Below are positions 44,137 to 55,385 of a stretch of DNA of 64,000 nt, one piece after another (positions within the stretch are counted from its first letter, which is position 1; the number at the start of each line of letters is the position of its first letter). Made by a program: the position numbers and the translations under genes. The notes under the pieces were generated by a model. The model had not been told where the DNA came from and searched no databases. It worked only from the letters and a program-made list of their open reading frames with translations. This stretch comes from Locusta migratoria (Eukaryota; Arthropoda; Insecta; Orthoptera; Acrididae), in the NCBI GenBank assembly GCA_026315105.1, contig CM048744.1, forward strand, positions 371,030,159 through 371,094,158. Direction: 5' to 3'.

Positions 44137-46207
44137 TTGGGTGTTCCCTATATCAGTTATATGTGATAATGACTGTAATAAACTTTACATACATTATTTT
44201 ATATAGTTCTGATTGCACTCCTCTCTTCCCCGACATTGCGCACAGATAACCCAAAGGAACGTGTACTATTAACAAAACTGAACGACAATGTATAGGCAGT
44301 TACTACAACAATGCACAGAGATAAATCAGAGGCACAGAATAGGGAGCATGCAGAAGGGAAAGCTGGGGGCGGCGCCTTTGATCTGTATGTCACCAAGCGT
44401 TGCGCTCGACGCCATATTGAAATGCAGTAAACACGGAACTATAGCCACTTGGTACTTTGGCTGGAATTGACTTTTTACGAACTGCAGCTAATCTCACCGA
44501 CTTTTACGAAAGGCAACGGCTTTTCATTATGCTCTCATCTATTTTGCGCCCTCTTCTTGCACCTAATTGTAATCCAACGAAAAAAATAGGCCCAAATTTT
44601 AATACAACTACGAAAATGTACGGTGGAATCGATGATCGTTTTATTTGGTGCTTATCTCTAGAAAAATCCCAAATAACTCGGAGTTGTGTTTGGGAAATTA
44701 GTTATAAACAAGAAAGTGACTTTACAACTGCCAGGTTTTATTTGATACGAATAAATTCGCACAGAATATTGAGTCAGACTTAGCAGTACAACGTGATTAC
44801 ACAGAACTAATGACGTCTGTGCATATATAAAAATTGTATTTGCTTTAGGAGTGTCATTAATTTACTGATCGGAGAAGTGCATATAGAGGAATCTGTCAAC
44901 CACAGAGTAGAAACAGCATAAAATAATTATTCCCCTTAATTTGTTTGAGTATCCGAAGAGCATTCGTTGCCAACATTAGCGCACTACGCCTCCAATGCCG
45001 TAAGTAAAATTTTACCTGCCTACTTACGCACTATTCTTTGTCTTTCATTTTATATTATTCCCTGCAACGTTAAACTTATAAAATATTAATGTACTTCAAC
45101 ATTTCGATGCTGTTGAACTGCTACAGCAACAGCGAGAGTTATCGTCAAGAGAAGAAGCAAGGCTACTTTTAATAATTATGCAGATTGCTCTCATTCGAAA
45201 CTGAAAACATGTAACTTTCACTTCACATATAGCGACTTAGTGCTCAGCATGTTTTGGGAAGGTGAAAAAACTTATATCCTTATTTGTATTCGAATTATTG
45301 CGGCAATTAGGTGCTGAACACCATCGACCGCCTTTTCTTTTATTGCTGCTCATAATACAGTAAAAACGGAATAGCTCCAACTACTGACACACAGTTCTTT
45401 CTTTTCACTGCACTGCACTGTACTAAATACTTGTTTATTTTCATGCGATTCAGGCTGTTAAAATACACAATTAACAAACAGTGACGGCGCATTACCACGC
45501 CACAGAGCAGGGAGTGATCACACGTTTACTGCTTTTCAAGATGGCCGATTCCGCGGATGCAGCGGGAGTTTTATACTCCTTATTCTGTGTCAGAGGTATC
45601 AAGCGTTTGTATATATATAGGCGCTGTAATCTGTCATGCATTCTATTCACCACACGAAAACAGGAGCTACTAAGTATGTTTGATGCTGCCATCTGCCGTT
45701 TCCTACACTAATGAGTCCAGGACTCGTGTTGTTCATGCAAAGAACGCGAAAACCTGTATGCCTGTAAAATCGTGAATATGTGTAGAACATGTGTGATTAT
45801 TCCACAGATGCTGAAACTACGCATCATGAATGATTCTCTGCACATATCTCATTTTTCCAAAAAGTGGACATGTGTTGTTTGTACTATTACCAATTCTTGT
45901 ATTACATCCAGAAAAAAAGCAGAATGGTTTCAGAACACCGCACCTAGGGAAAGATACTATCAGAATGCAATCCTATTGGCTCTCGCTATCCTGAAATGCT
46001 ATTGGTTCTTCTCGTTTCGCACCGTGCTGTCCCTTAATGTCAGGTTTTAGTACTTCATAAATGAACTACTTCACTTGCACGCTTCGCAGTAAGACGTGTG
46101 AACGAATATAGTAGTTCACATGAATGAACTAGTTCGACTCTCTCTTGTCACACCCCATACCCAGCACATTAATCAGTTGTCGAAATGTGTGCGCAAATCC
46201 GTTAAGT
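44137..46207. other. No recognised gene
   Basis: Moderately GC-balanced sequence. An ATG in good context at 45540 (caagatggccgattccgcgg) opens a short frame with a possible GT donor near 45594. Nothing else supports a gene. The stretch just upstream, cagtgacggcgcattaccac at 45480, looks like a transposon end without a partner. Confidence 0.35.
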
Positions 46208-46218
46208 TGCAACAACTA

Positions 46219-46415
46219 AATGTTCAAATGTTTGTATAGTCTATGGGACTTAACTACGGGGTCATCAGTCCCTAAACTTACAAACTACTTATGAACTACT
46301 TACGAACTAGGACGGCACAAATATCCATGCCCGAGGGGGGATTCGAACCCCCGACCGTAGTGGCCGTGCAGACCGTGACTGGAGCGCCTCAGTCCCCTCG
46401 GCCACCGCGGCCGGC
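46219..46415 (-). repeat. SINE, main family, full-length reference copy
   Basis: On the minus strand it begins ccggccgcggtggccgaggg (A-box region) and contains gggggttcgaatcccccctc (B box), the body ggatatttgtgccgtcctag, and the tail ending acatttgaacattt. The duplication tgcaacaacta lies at 46208-46218 and 46416-46426. The tRNA-like head with both boxes implies RNA polymerase III transcription. The family resembles the locust SINE SgRP1; that name is from memory and unchecked. Confidence 0.95.
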
Positions 46416-46426
46416 TGCAACAACTA

Positions 46427-47209
46427 AGAAAACATCGTTTTCTACCATTATGTATGTTACAGTTATGTACGTTTCGTATTTTACTTGTTTCAACTTTATA
46501 TTGTTTCTACTTTACTATCAACTATTTACGTTGGTTTGTGGCAAAATAAACGCAGCCGTGCAATATTTCTATTTGATGCTTTCTTTTTGGTCACGAGTTT
46601 ATATTTCTACAATTTCACTGAACACTGAAGGGGAAACTTGACACGGGTTTCTTTGACTGGTCAGTAACCTTCGTTTCCCTAACTTATAAAAATACTATCA
46701 TTTCCGTGATGGAAGAGAAAGATAGAAAAGATTTTGTCCTGAAACTCATGTGGATTACATTATAAATCTAGTCACTTCCCGCCTAAATCACTGTGTTTGA
46801 ATGTAATTTTTCTTGCTATTGAATTGAAAATAAACAACGGATGAACCACTCATCCTTCCCACGAACAGCCTTATTATACAATTCGTTAACTCTTTATTTC
46901 TTCCTTACGAGGTATCACCAGACTTGTAAAGTCATTGGTCCAACTTTCATAGTTTAGTAGAGCCACACTATGAGTCTATTGTGTTTTAATTAAATGTAGT
47001 GTAAAGGCAATTTCTGGCGCAGTAGAGTAAGAATTGAAACATCGACCAAGGAAATAAAAATGTGAGACGCTTCTCAAGGAGGTAGGCAGGGAAATAAAAA
47101 TAACTTGTCCGAAGGCCCACAAGAGCCGCAAATCACTTAATACAATTTGCGGGGGAAAAAGGCCGCGTGAAGTAAAGAGACGTATACCAATGAACGAAAG
47201 AACAAGTGC
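46427..47209. other. No recognised feature
   Basis: AT-rich sequence without recognisable ORFs or repeats. Confidence 0.5.
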
Positions 47210-47222
47210 TTCCTCATTTCAA

Positions 47223-47423
47223 ACCCCGGTGGAGTAGCCGAGCGGACTAAGGCGCCTCGCTGCGGAGCGCACGGTTGCTCGCCGTCGGAGATTCGAGTCC
47301 TCCCTGGGGCATGGGTGTGTGTGTTGTCCGTAGGTTAGTTTACCTTAGGTTAAGTAGTTTGTAAGCTACGGACTGATGACAACGTAGTTTGGTCCGATAG
47401 ATTTACAAACATTTGATCATTTT
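47223..47423 (+). repeat. SINE, main-family variant, with 13-bp target duplication
   Basis: The head is ggtggagtagccgagcggac and the B-box region gattcgagtcctccctgggg. The tail is tacggactgatgacaacgta to acaaacatttgatca. The duplication ttcctcatttcaa lies at 47210-47222 and 47424-47436. The tail differs from most copies, pointing to a subfamily between the two main ones. Confidence 0.9.
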
Positions 47424-47930
47424 TTCCTCATTTCAATTATTATTTTTCCTCCTGGGTACTTTCGTTGCATGACTCGTGTATAAATAGATAAAATTATCGC
47501 GCAAGTAGATTAATAACGCAGTTCGAAAAGGAAAATGCATGTGTGTCTCCCAAAACATTTTTTTAAACAATATATGGTGGTAAAAAAATCGTTAGTTGAA
47601 CCTCTGTTCGCCAGTGTTCACCCTTTCATAACAACAAACGAAAGGACGCAGTTGTACGCCTTTATTTATCAGGAATAAAAATAATAGAAAGAAGTCCTTT
47701 CTTGGTGGCTGAGAGGTCCCGTAGTGATTCAGTCTTTTAAATTAGAAAGCTTTCCATTATTTCCTCTTCATTGAGTAATATATCTCATTCAGACACTGCG
47801 AAGAGCGTTGATACTTGACTGTGGAAAATGTGTTTGGGCGCAAGTCTGCAATGCCATAGGTGTCACTAGGTGTTGATTTCTGGTAGCGGGGGAAACGGAC
47901 ATATAAATATAGCGGACTTAAAAAAAAAAG

Positions 47931-47973
47931 TTTAAATGTTTGTACAGCTCATGGGACTTAACTACGGGGTCTT
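47931..47973 (-). repeat. SINE tail fragment
   Basis: tttaaatgtttgtacagctc, atgggacttaactacggggt: a tail only, preceded by a run of ten A. Confidence 0.75.
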
Positions 47974-48544
47974 AGCCTTTTTTATATTCTTAAAGCTGCA
48001 GACAAACCCAACTATCATGAAAACTATCATGAGAGGGTAAAGCATATTTTATTATCGAGTATATAACATTATAACTAAGGGTCTTGCCTTGGCGCTCGTA
48101 GTGTACCAGAATAAGAATTAGAAGGTATAAAATGTCTTGTCATCTTGTTTAATGCTGGCAAAATACTGAATTTTTTCGTTTCCAATAATTATTTAAGTTA
48201 TAAATGAGGGACAAAAGTAATGAGATGACGTAAAAGTGTAGTACAGAAACGTTTATGTCCAAATGACAAACTTGATCCTGATTGCAGTAGAGAGTGTGAA
48301 TTGTCTCTTTTAACACTATTAGGATGCTAAAATTGGCAATAGCAGGTTTCAAGTTTAACACAACGTTTAGCGATTTCTGTCGGCGCTTATCCACTTGGGT
48401 CCGGCCATCTTGATCTTCGTTTCCCGGGAATTTCCCCATATCACTCCAGGCAAATTCTGGGATGATTCCCTGTAGAAGGCCACGGACCTTCCTCTCCCCT
48501 TGAGTAATGCGAAAATATATTGTTGACTGCCACTTACATAGGTT

Positions 48545-48722
48545 GAAAAGATCATCAGAATAAAATACGAGAAATCAGAGCTCGAACGGAGAGATTTAGG
48601 CATTCTTTCTTTCTGCGCGCTATTCGAGAATGGAATGGGAGATAAATAGTATAAAGGTGATTCGATGAACTCTCTGCCAAGCACTTGAATGTGATTTGCA
48701 GAGTATCCCATGTAGATGTATA
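48545..48722 (+). mobile_element. CR1-like LINE 3' end
   Basis: The plus strand encodes EIRARTERFRHSFFL-like text followed by REWNG, the counterpart of SFFLRTIRDWNRRE in the LINE at 18318-20149. The 3' end gcagagtatcccatgtagatgta follows (compare the sense end of that LINE). It is strongly 5'-truncated. Confidence 0.75.
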
Positions 48723-48868
48723 ATATTTCCCAGTCAATTAGACACTGCGAAGAGCGTTGAAACTTAACTGTGGAAAATAATGCATGGGCGCCGCCAGGAC
48801 TATTTCGGGGGGTTGTATTCATCTCTAGCTCAATACCATACCATAGGTGTCACTAGGTGTTGATTTAT

Positions 48869-49559
48869 GAAAACGAACAAATATATAACAGACAAATATA
48901 TAACAGTCCATGAGACGACGTATTTTTGTTTCAACTTAGTATTGCCGAATAAGGGTTAGTTTGGCGAGAATCTAATATATAATACTTTGGATCTCTGGCG
49001 ACAAGATAGTTGTTAGATTAAGTGCACATGAGTATCTGGTAAAATGAGCAAAGTACCCGAATCCAATAAAATAAAACATCCACTTGATCTATGGCGTCAA
49101 GCGTTTTTTTGTTAAAAACTGACATTGTGAGGACCGTGACTGTGGTATTATATTGTTTATAATTAGAACAGCGACCAGCCACAAGTCTGGTTGGAATGTT
49201 TATTTTCTTAATCCATAACCGGTTTCGGATTTATACAAATCCAACTTCAGATGCTTTTTCATGCTTTTGAGCTGGAGCCTTGCCTTGTATCTGTTACAGT
49301 ATTGCTGAATTAGGATAGACAAAAGATATTTCGTTTACCATTTGCTGAAGAAGTTTCTTTATGTTCGTCTTTATCAACATATTTATAGAAGAGATTCTGT
49401 ATACTCAACAGACTTTAAGATTAAATTACTGTCATCGTTTGATTTACACAGTCCGTACCGCGTCATAGCTTCAGCAACAAATTTTTGTGAGAAACTTCCA
49501 TAAAAGTTCTGTATATTTTCAGTAATCACTAAAGTATTTGTCAAATTTTCTTAAAGTTT
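48869..49559. other. Mostly unrecognised; repeat piece at 49160-49260
   Basis: The block ataattagaacagcgaccag, continuing with taaccggtttcggatttata and atccaacttcagatg, looks like a dispersed repeat end. Its first part recurs at 60378-60400. Confidence 0.4.
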
Positions 49560-51064
49560 CGGAATGCAGCTGTATAATCGAAAGTCAGACGGTTGACTTT
49601 ATCTCTAGATTTGTTTTGTCACAAATCGAGGACGTTTAAATTCAACCTGTAGTTCCTGGCAAATTTCTTCAGCTTTCTCAAAGATGTTTCTAAACTCTGT
49701 CGAGGCATTATCACGGTTAGATTGAATTGTATTTATTAATTTATGTGATCGTGTACTGCCTTAATGTTCGTATTTACTTGTTTCAGTTGGTTTCACTCGG
49801 GTTCTAGTTTAGCAGAATACTCAGTAGTTATTACGAGCGTTATAATGTACGTTGGAGTTGTAACAATCGTGTAGAGCTAATGTATGTATTGGCAGCAGCA
49901 CTTCTCACTTTACAAGGTTGATGTATGGCTTGCACAGTGGAAAAACAGGCTGTAGGGCATCGTCCTTTAATAATTCTCTCGACGCCACCTATGTGACCAG
50001 CCACTGCAGCACAACCGTCGTCCCCTTGACCAACAAGTTTGTTCAAATCCAAATTACAGTCTTCTAGAAACTGAGTAATAGTTTTCGAAATGGTTTTTGC
50101 GTTCAATTCTTGTGGCGGTACATAACCCAAAAATTCTTCATAGATTAATGGCTTTTTGGTACCTTCGACGCAACGCAAATAGCCGACTCCAACTGATAAT
50201 TGTTGTGTACCGCTGATATCGGCAGTCTCATCATCTGACACTGAGAAAGCAGATACTTGCTTCAAATGTTCAAATGTTTGTTAAGCCTATGGGACTTAAC
50301 TGCGGGGTCTTCAGTCCCTACACTTACATACTACTTATAAACTAACTTATACTAAAGACAACACAAAACATTCATGCCCGAGGGAGGATTCGAATTCCCG
50401 ACGGGGAACGGCCTCGCGCATCGGAGCATAGCGCCGCTGCGATTGCTTCACTTCCGCAATTATTTTGATTTTTAGAACATCGTAACAAATTTGAATCAGT
50501 TTATTTTGAATTTGATGAGAGATGTACAAGGGGTTTTTCCCTTTCGACTCTAAATGAGTTTTCTAAATCTCGTCTTCAGACTCAGCTCGAAAATGAAGGA
50601 GATCTATAAAAATCGAACCATCAACTCTTCCATGAAGTGGTAGAACATGCTGCGTGAAAAAAAAATTGTTGATATAAAATAGCGAAGTTTCACACGATTT
50701 TGTTGCACTTCCTTGTGATTGTATTTAAGGTTTCATGAATACACAGACTGTTTCTCTCCATAAGCTGTTCAAAATTTTTCGAAGAAGCCACTGCATCACA
50801 ATGCCATTTGCTTCTCATATTGTGCAGTTTCAAGAAACTTTTGGTACTTAACGCAAGGGGAAACAATGAACTGTCCTTCAGCCTGCTCTGTACTGGAGAT
50901 CGGAACCACACACATATTCGACACAGCGGTCATTTTGCTGTAACTAAAAAGGGCAATCACAGGTAGGTTGTAATGTAAGTCAAGACGTTTAGCATCAGGA
51001 CTTAAATCTTTTTTAAAACTGTATGTTTCACTGGTTGTCCAAGGATTCCTCAGTAACATCGAAC
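49560..51064 (-). pseudogene. hAT-type transposase (ZMYM1/DUF4371-like), decayed
   Basis: The minus strand reads LLRNPWTTSETYSFKKDLSP (about 51055-51000), MRSKWHCDAVASSKNFEQLM, KNPLYISHQIQNKLIQIC, FSVSDDETADISGTQQLSVG (with the first catalytic-type Asp and Glu), EEFLGYVPPQELNAKTISK, LDLNKLVGQGDDGCAAVAGH and, left of 49720, STEFRNIFEKAEEICQELQV. This is the usual order of hAT transposases of the DUF4371 type. A SINE (50265-50442) interrupts the gene. Stops and frame changes follow. The N-terminal end continues across the 51073-55079 insertion at 55088. The hATC dimerisation end was not found, nor were this element's own terminal repeats. Confidence 0.85.
50265..50442 (-). repeat. SINE, main family, in hAT transposase, 8-bp duplication
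   Basis: Head variant cgcgcatcggagcatagcgc with gaggattcgaattcccgac. The duplication ttgcttca lies at 50257-50264 and 50443-50450. The left flank is transposase QVSAFSVSDDE and the right flank is KIKIIAEVK-type sequence. Confidence 0.9.
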
Positions 51065-51381
51065 GCTGATCGCAGGGGCGTCGTCTCCATGCATGCGGCG
51101 CATGCCTATCAGTTACAACCGTAGAAGAAAAATTACTTTCTTACAGTAAGCGCAGCAAGTGCTCTCCGCACTGATCACTCTGCATGCGGAGGAAGAGCCG
51201 CATCAGCTCGCCGCTCTCGACCTCCACCCTCCGTTGTGACACTCCGACCCTCCGTCCCTCGCCCAGCGCGTCCGCTTGCTGCCGATAGGCCAAACGGCCC
51301 CACACCCGCGCCTACCCCCACCCTGGCACTGCGTGCTGGCATGCTGCCGCTGCACCGCATCGTCTTTGCGACTTTTACATT

Positions 51382-52794
51382 GGGCCGTATGAATAAAATG
51401 GAGCATATACTTTATACTCTGGATTCCAGAGAACATACTCAGGTTCGCATGAATAAAGGGAGTCGGAGAATATACTTCAGCCGAGTATGTTCTCGGCGTG
51501 AGTAACGGGGTGGGAGAAGTTGCTCACAGCAGAGAACATTCTCCAATTTCATATGAATAAAACTGCAGACGTTTCTCATGACGGGAGAACATTCTCAGAT
51601 TTCTGGAGTGAGCTCTATGGCATACTCCGTGCTGAGTAACTTCTATTAAGGTTACGTTTTACTGAGGTTTATAATAAAAATGACAATAATTTTGTTACTT
51701 AGAAGGCAAAAACAAGTTCCTTTATATGTAGTGTTTAAGAAATTCGAGGAGATCTATAAAGTTAATACAAATAAAAACATTTTGTTGACGAGTATCTTCC
51801 TTCGGAAAAATCTTGTGACACTTCCAGCATTTTATACAGTGACGAGAGTGATTTAACAGGTGTTTTCATTTCTGACATTAAAATGAAACACAAATGGATT
51901 CAGCTGCGTGTTTACTCATTTGTTTGGCGTGTATATTTACAGTTGTAAACAGTCACATAGCAAAGTAATATTGTTTTAAAATAGGGTCTATTAGTAAGAC
52001 CGTATGCTGTTAATTCCAAATAAAGTGTATCCCAGGACTTCATAGTTTCTACCACAAAATAAATATTGCTGCAATACCAGGTAGGCCTATTGAAGTACTG
52101 TTTCTATCCAAACCAGTTGGCCTATTTATGATGCGTTTTCTGACTTCGTAATCGTAACTTCTGTCATGTAAGTAAACACGACAGGAAAATTAATAACTGA
52201 TTAATTACCTAGCAGCCTGTTTCTTGTTCAAAATTGCAAGGCCTAACGCTTATGAGCGAACCATTGGGTGTCATATTTAACAAGGCCTATCTCATGTTAG
52301 AACACTCCGACAGCATTCCACGTTGTAACAGATGAATATGTGATGCATTCTTATTATATCGTTCCCAAATTGTGCTAACCCTACTTCATTAACAAACGAG
52401 CTTCTCGCGTGACGAAAATTTTGTATCGCCAGCAGAATACATTTTCGTAAAAAGTGCATATTTAGTCTTAATAATATACTCCTTCACAACAAACTAATAT
52501 CTAAACACAGTACAGTTCTTTCTGAACACGTCGATGCCTACTCCATATTTGTACACTTAATAATTTGCCTGATTGGGCTAGTTTAAAGAAATACACGGTT
52601 GGACAGCTGATCTGTGGCGGACATGACACGCCGAGAACTTACTCAAGAAGGAGGGGAGGTAGCGAGAATGAACTACCTGCTCAGAGCATATGCTTCGAAG
52701 TTTTTATTCATACGAAATTGAGAACTTACTCAGAACGTTCTTTTGCTCTGAGAATCTTATGTGGAGCATGTGCTCTTTTTTATTCATACGACCC
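51382..52794. mobile_element. PIF/Harbinger-like non-autonomous element, 1413 bp
   Basis: The long terminal inverted repeats begin gggccgtatgaataaaatgg on the left and gggtcgtatgaataaaaaag (inverted) on the right. They continue with subterminal agaacattctc and agaacttactc motifs in both arms over about 200 bp. A 3-bp duplication att lies at 51379-51381 and 52795-52797. GGG-type ends with a 3-bp target duplication suggest PIF/Harbinger. No transposase ORF is present. Confidence 0.7.
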
Positions 52795-53089
52795 ATTGTC
52801 AAGAGGATGCGCGCGCACCTGCCCCGTACCCTCCTTCGCCCGGAACTGCCCACCGTCTCAGCCACGGGTGCATGCGGCGAAGCCACAGCAAGCCAGCTAC
52901 CCTCGTGCGTGAGATAGGTGGTTGGCACGGACCGACGCGCAACTGAGCTTGCTTTATTCTGTGTTACGTCAGTGGTTACCATTCTGCTTCCAGACATGGC
53001 GTTGCTTGTTAGTTATATGATTCTCTTTTGTTTATTTTGATGTATTGTTTAACGGCCTTAGTGCCGAATGAAGCCTGTCGATAGGACTC

Positions 53090-54830
53090 AGTGAACTTAC
53101 TTCCTTTTTCAGATTTCGAAATGACTGAAAATTCTGTATTACAGGAATTAATTAGAGAACCATATAGTTCAAGATCATTTTTAGCAAAAAAGGAAATAGT
53201 TGTTAAAGGAAGACCTTATCCTCCTTTGACTGGACTTTCCAACTCTCAATTTGTTTCCATTCTACTAGATGAAACGACAGATTCCATCAACAAGTCTCAG
53301 TTATCTACATGCCTGAGATATGTAAATGATTGAGGAGAGGCCCAGGAAGTGTTCGCAGGTTTTTCTCAAATGTTCAAATGTTTGTACAACTTATGGGACT
53401 TAACTACGGGGTCATCAGTCCCTAAGCTTACAAACTACTTATGAACTAGCTAAGACTAAAGACGCCACAAATATCCATGCCCCAGGGGGGATTCGAACCC
53501 CCGACCGTAGTGGCCGTGCTGACTGTGACTGGAGCGCCTCAGGTTTTTCTGATGTAAGTGCAGATCGCTCTGCTGAAGCTTTGTACAGACATGTTGTTCA
53601 AACTGTAGAAGAATTTAATTTGGAATCAAAATGAGTTGGTCAGACTTTCGACGGAGCGGCAGTTATGACAGGCCAAATGACTGGGCCGCAGTAACAGGTA
53701 CAGGAAAAGTATCCACGGGCTACATTCACTCATTGCTATAGCCACGTCTAAATTTAGTTTTACAGCAGTCTGCTAGTGCTAATAAGGACTGCCGTGTGTT
53801 TTTTAAGACAATGTTTGGGTTGTCTGCTTTTTTATCCAGTTCTCCAAAAAGAACTCATGCACTGAAACAATTAAAAAAAAGAATCCTAAAGTCGCACTTA
53901 CACGGTGGAACTTTTGTTCAAGACTTGTTAACACAGTTCAAGAAATGAGTTAATTATGTTTTTCAAAGACATAACGGAGAACTGTGATGGTTGGGATGCT
54001 GTGTGTGTAGCACAGGGTTATGGATTCATTTCATTTCTGTCTGACTACAAGAACTGTTTTCTTCTTGAGGTTTTCTCAAGGATATTTTGTCACAAAGATA
54101 TTTTTGATACACTACAAAAGAAGACACTATATATAGCATATTCTTATAAAGAGATCGAAAAGTTTCAGCTTTTGCTTGTTTCGCAGAGAAATGATTTTGA
54201 TGCACTATGGGAAAAATTACATACAACACAGAAATAATTTGTCCACCAAGAGAACTTGTATTGACAAAAACGAAGTAAGACGATTGTAATTTAAGATTAC
54301 AGACAACATATCCAATCAAACATCCGGCAGGTTTGGGTCTCTTATCAGGTTGTAGTTCATGACTCTTCTAAGCGAAGAGAAACATTCGTCTCACACCCGA
54401 AATTTTCCAGGCGGTTTACTAGATAAACGTAACGACAGTCCGTATTCTGAACTGTTCGATTTTGTAAAGTTAAAAAATGAATTGATCGCATTCTATTCAT
54501 CAACAGAATTTGAAAACAAGCCTGTGCATGAACGCCAACAATATTCACAAAATTATGGGCGAAAACTACAAACTGGCCTCCTTAATATTATCAATACCTG
54601 TATCAACTGCAACAGTGAAACGTTCTTTTTCGGCGTTAAGAAGAACAGCCTGACAGTTACCACCCAATTCTGGCCAATAACTCCCGCGCTGTCAAGTGCC
54701 AGATGGAGTGAGTACTTTTGATGGGAATTGTATAAACACAAAACTGACTAAGCTTGCTTGCAAACAAACCTCCCCAGTTGATAATTTAATGAAATTCTCT
54801 GTGTATTACATGAACACCATTTCCTTACTC
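53090..54830 (+). pseudogene. hAT-type transposase remnant
   Basis: The plus strand reads LSNSQFVSILLDETTDSINK (about 53236-53295), then after the SINE VQTVEEFNLESK, TFDGAAVMTGQMTG, KYPRATFTHCYSH and, near 54590, PVSTATVKRSFSALRRTA from the hATC dimerisation region. Stops and frame changes separate the blocks. It is the gene of the 51073-55079 element and of the same broad DUF4371-like type as the minus-strand copy, though clearly a different family. The N-terminal zinc finger region was not recognised. Confidence 0.85.
53367..53539 (-). repeat. SINE, main family, in hAT transposase, 11-bp duplication
   Basis: Tail, body and B-box region (ggggattcgaacccccgacc) are present. The head is cut at ggagcgcct. 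The duplication caggtttttct lies at 53356-53366 and 53540-53550. Confidence 0.9.
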
Positions 54831-55087
54831 CAGTAAGCACCAGCTACTCACATCATTGTCACCTCTGAATACATTATCGACTATATTCCATGGTGATGGC
54901 TGTGCAATCTACTCTAGTACAGTTTAATTATTCTTATGTTTGAAAAACTGAAAGTAGCTAATATGATAACAATAACAATAATAATAATAAGATAGCAATT
55001 AAGCTTCATTGATGTTTAACTCAGTGAGTTACCACAGCTAAGCAGTATGCCCTTGACCCAAATCCAGTATACGCCCCTGGCTGATCG

Positions 55088-55168
55088 TCAATGATTCGAT
55101 AGAGTCAAAACACAACCCAATATCCAATAATGAATTCGTTGAGTCGCGTCCTGTAAAATCACGCTATC
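55088..55168 (-). pseudogene. N-terminal remnant of the minus-strand hAT transposase
   Basis: On the minus strand, DIGLCFDSIESLT reads towards the duplication. With a one-base shift it would join LLRNPW at 51055 across the hAT insertion. It is cut on the right by a SINE at 55180. Confidence 0.6.
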
Positions 55169-55179
55169 TTGTACTTCTT

Positions 55180-55374
55180 TGGCGCGGTGGCGTGGCCAAG
55201 CGCATTGGGGCGCTATGCTACGATGCGCCAGGCCATTCCCCGTCGGGGGTTCGAATCACTCCTCGGGCATGGATGTTTGTGCTGTCTTTAGTATAAGCAC
55301 AGTTTGTAAGTAGTTTGTAAGTTTAGGGGCTGATGATCCCGCAGTTAAGTCCCATAACCATTACAAACAAAACA
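55180..55374 (+). repeat. SINE, main family, with 11-bp target duplication
   Basis: Head ggcgcggtggcgtggccaag, B box gggggttcgaatcactcctc, tail gtttaggggctgatgatccc to acaaacaaaaca. The duplication ttgtacttctt lies at 55169-55179 and 55375-55385. Confidence 0.95.
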
Positions 55375-55385
55375 TTGTACTTCTT

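Larger units (their letters stand above)
47788..48868. repeat. Direct duplication (~110 bp) about 950 bp apart
   Basis: Copies at 47788-47892 and 48738-48868 share agacactgcgaagagcgttg, actgtggaaaat, gggcgc and ataggtgtcactaggtgttg. Between them lie a SINE tail and a LINE 3' end. The pair could be the ends of one element or two copies of a short repeat. Confidence 0.65.
51073..55079 (+). mobile_element. 4.0-kb hAT element inserted in another hAT
   Basis: The ends are caggggcgtcgtctcc and, inverted, caggggcgtatactgg. The 8-bp duplication gctgatcg lies at 51065-51072 and 55080-55087. The transposase remnant is on the plus strand (53090-54830). The 5' third is GC-rich (51180-51370). A Harbinger-like element (51382-52794) and a SINE (53367-53539) are inserted. 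Removing the element rejoins minus-strand hAT sequence on both sides. Confidence 0.9.

Noticed and set aside
45481..45711. ORF starting near a good ATG context (caagatggccgattcc)
   Set aside because: Short, no domain, no second exon and only a weak donor. It may be chance or an edge of an unknown transposon.
46219..46415. tRNA genes at the many ggttcgaatcc boxes
   Set aside because: Each lies in the head of a repeated SINE with the same body and tail and lacks a proper cloverleaf and acceptor stem, so none is called a functional tRNA.
51175..51505. GC-rich ORFs with Arg/Pro/Ala-rich translations
   Set aside because: All frames are open because of composition, and the region is the non-coding 5' part of the 51073-55079 hAT.
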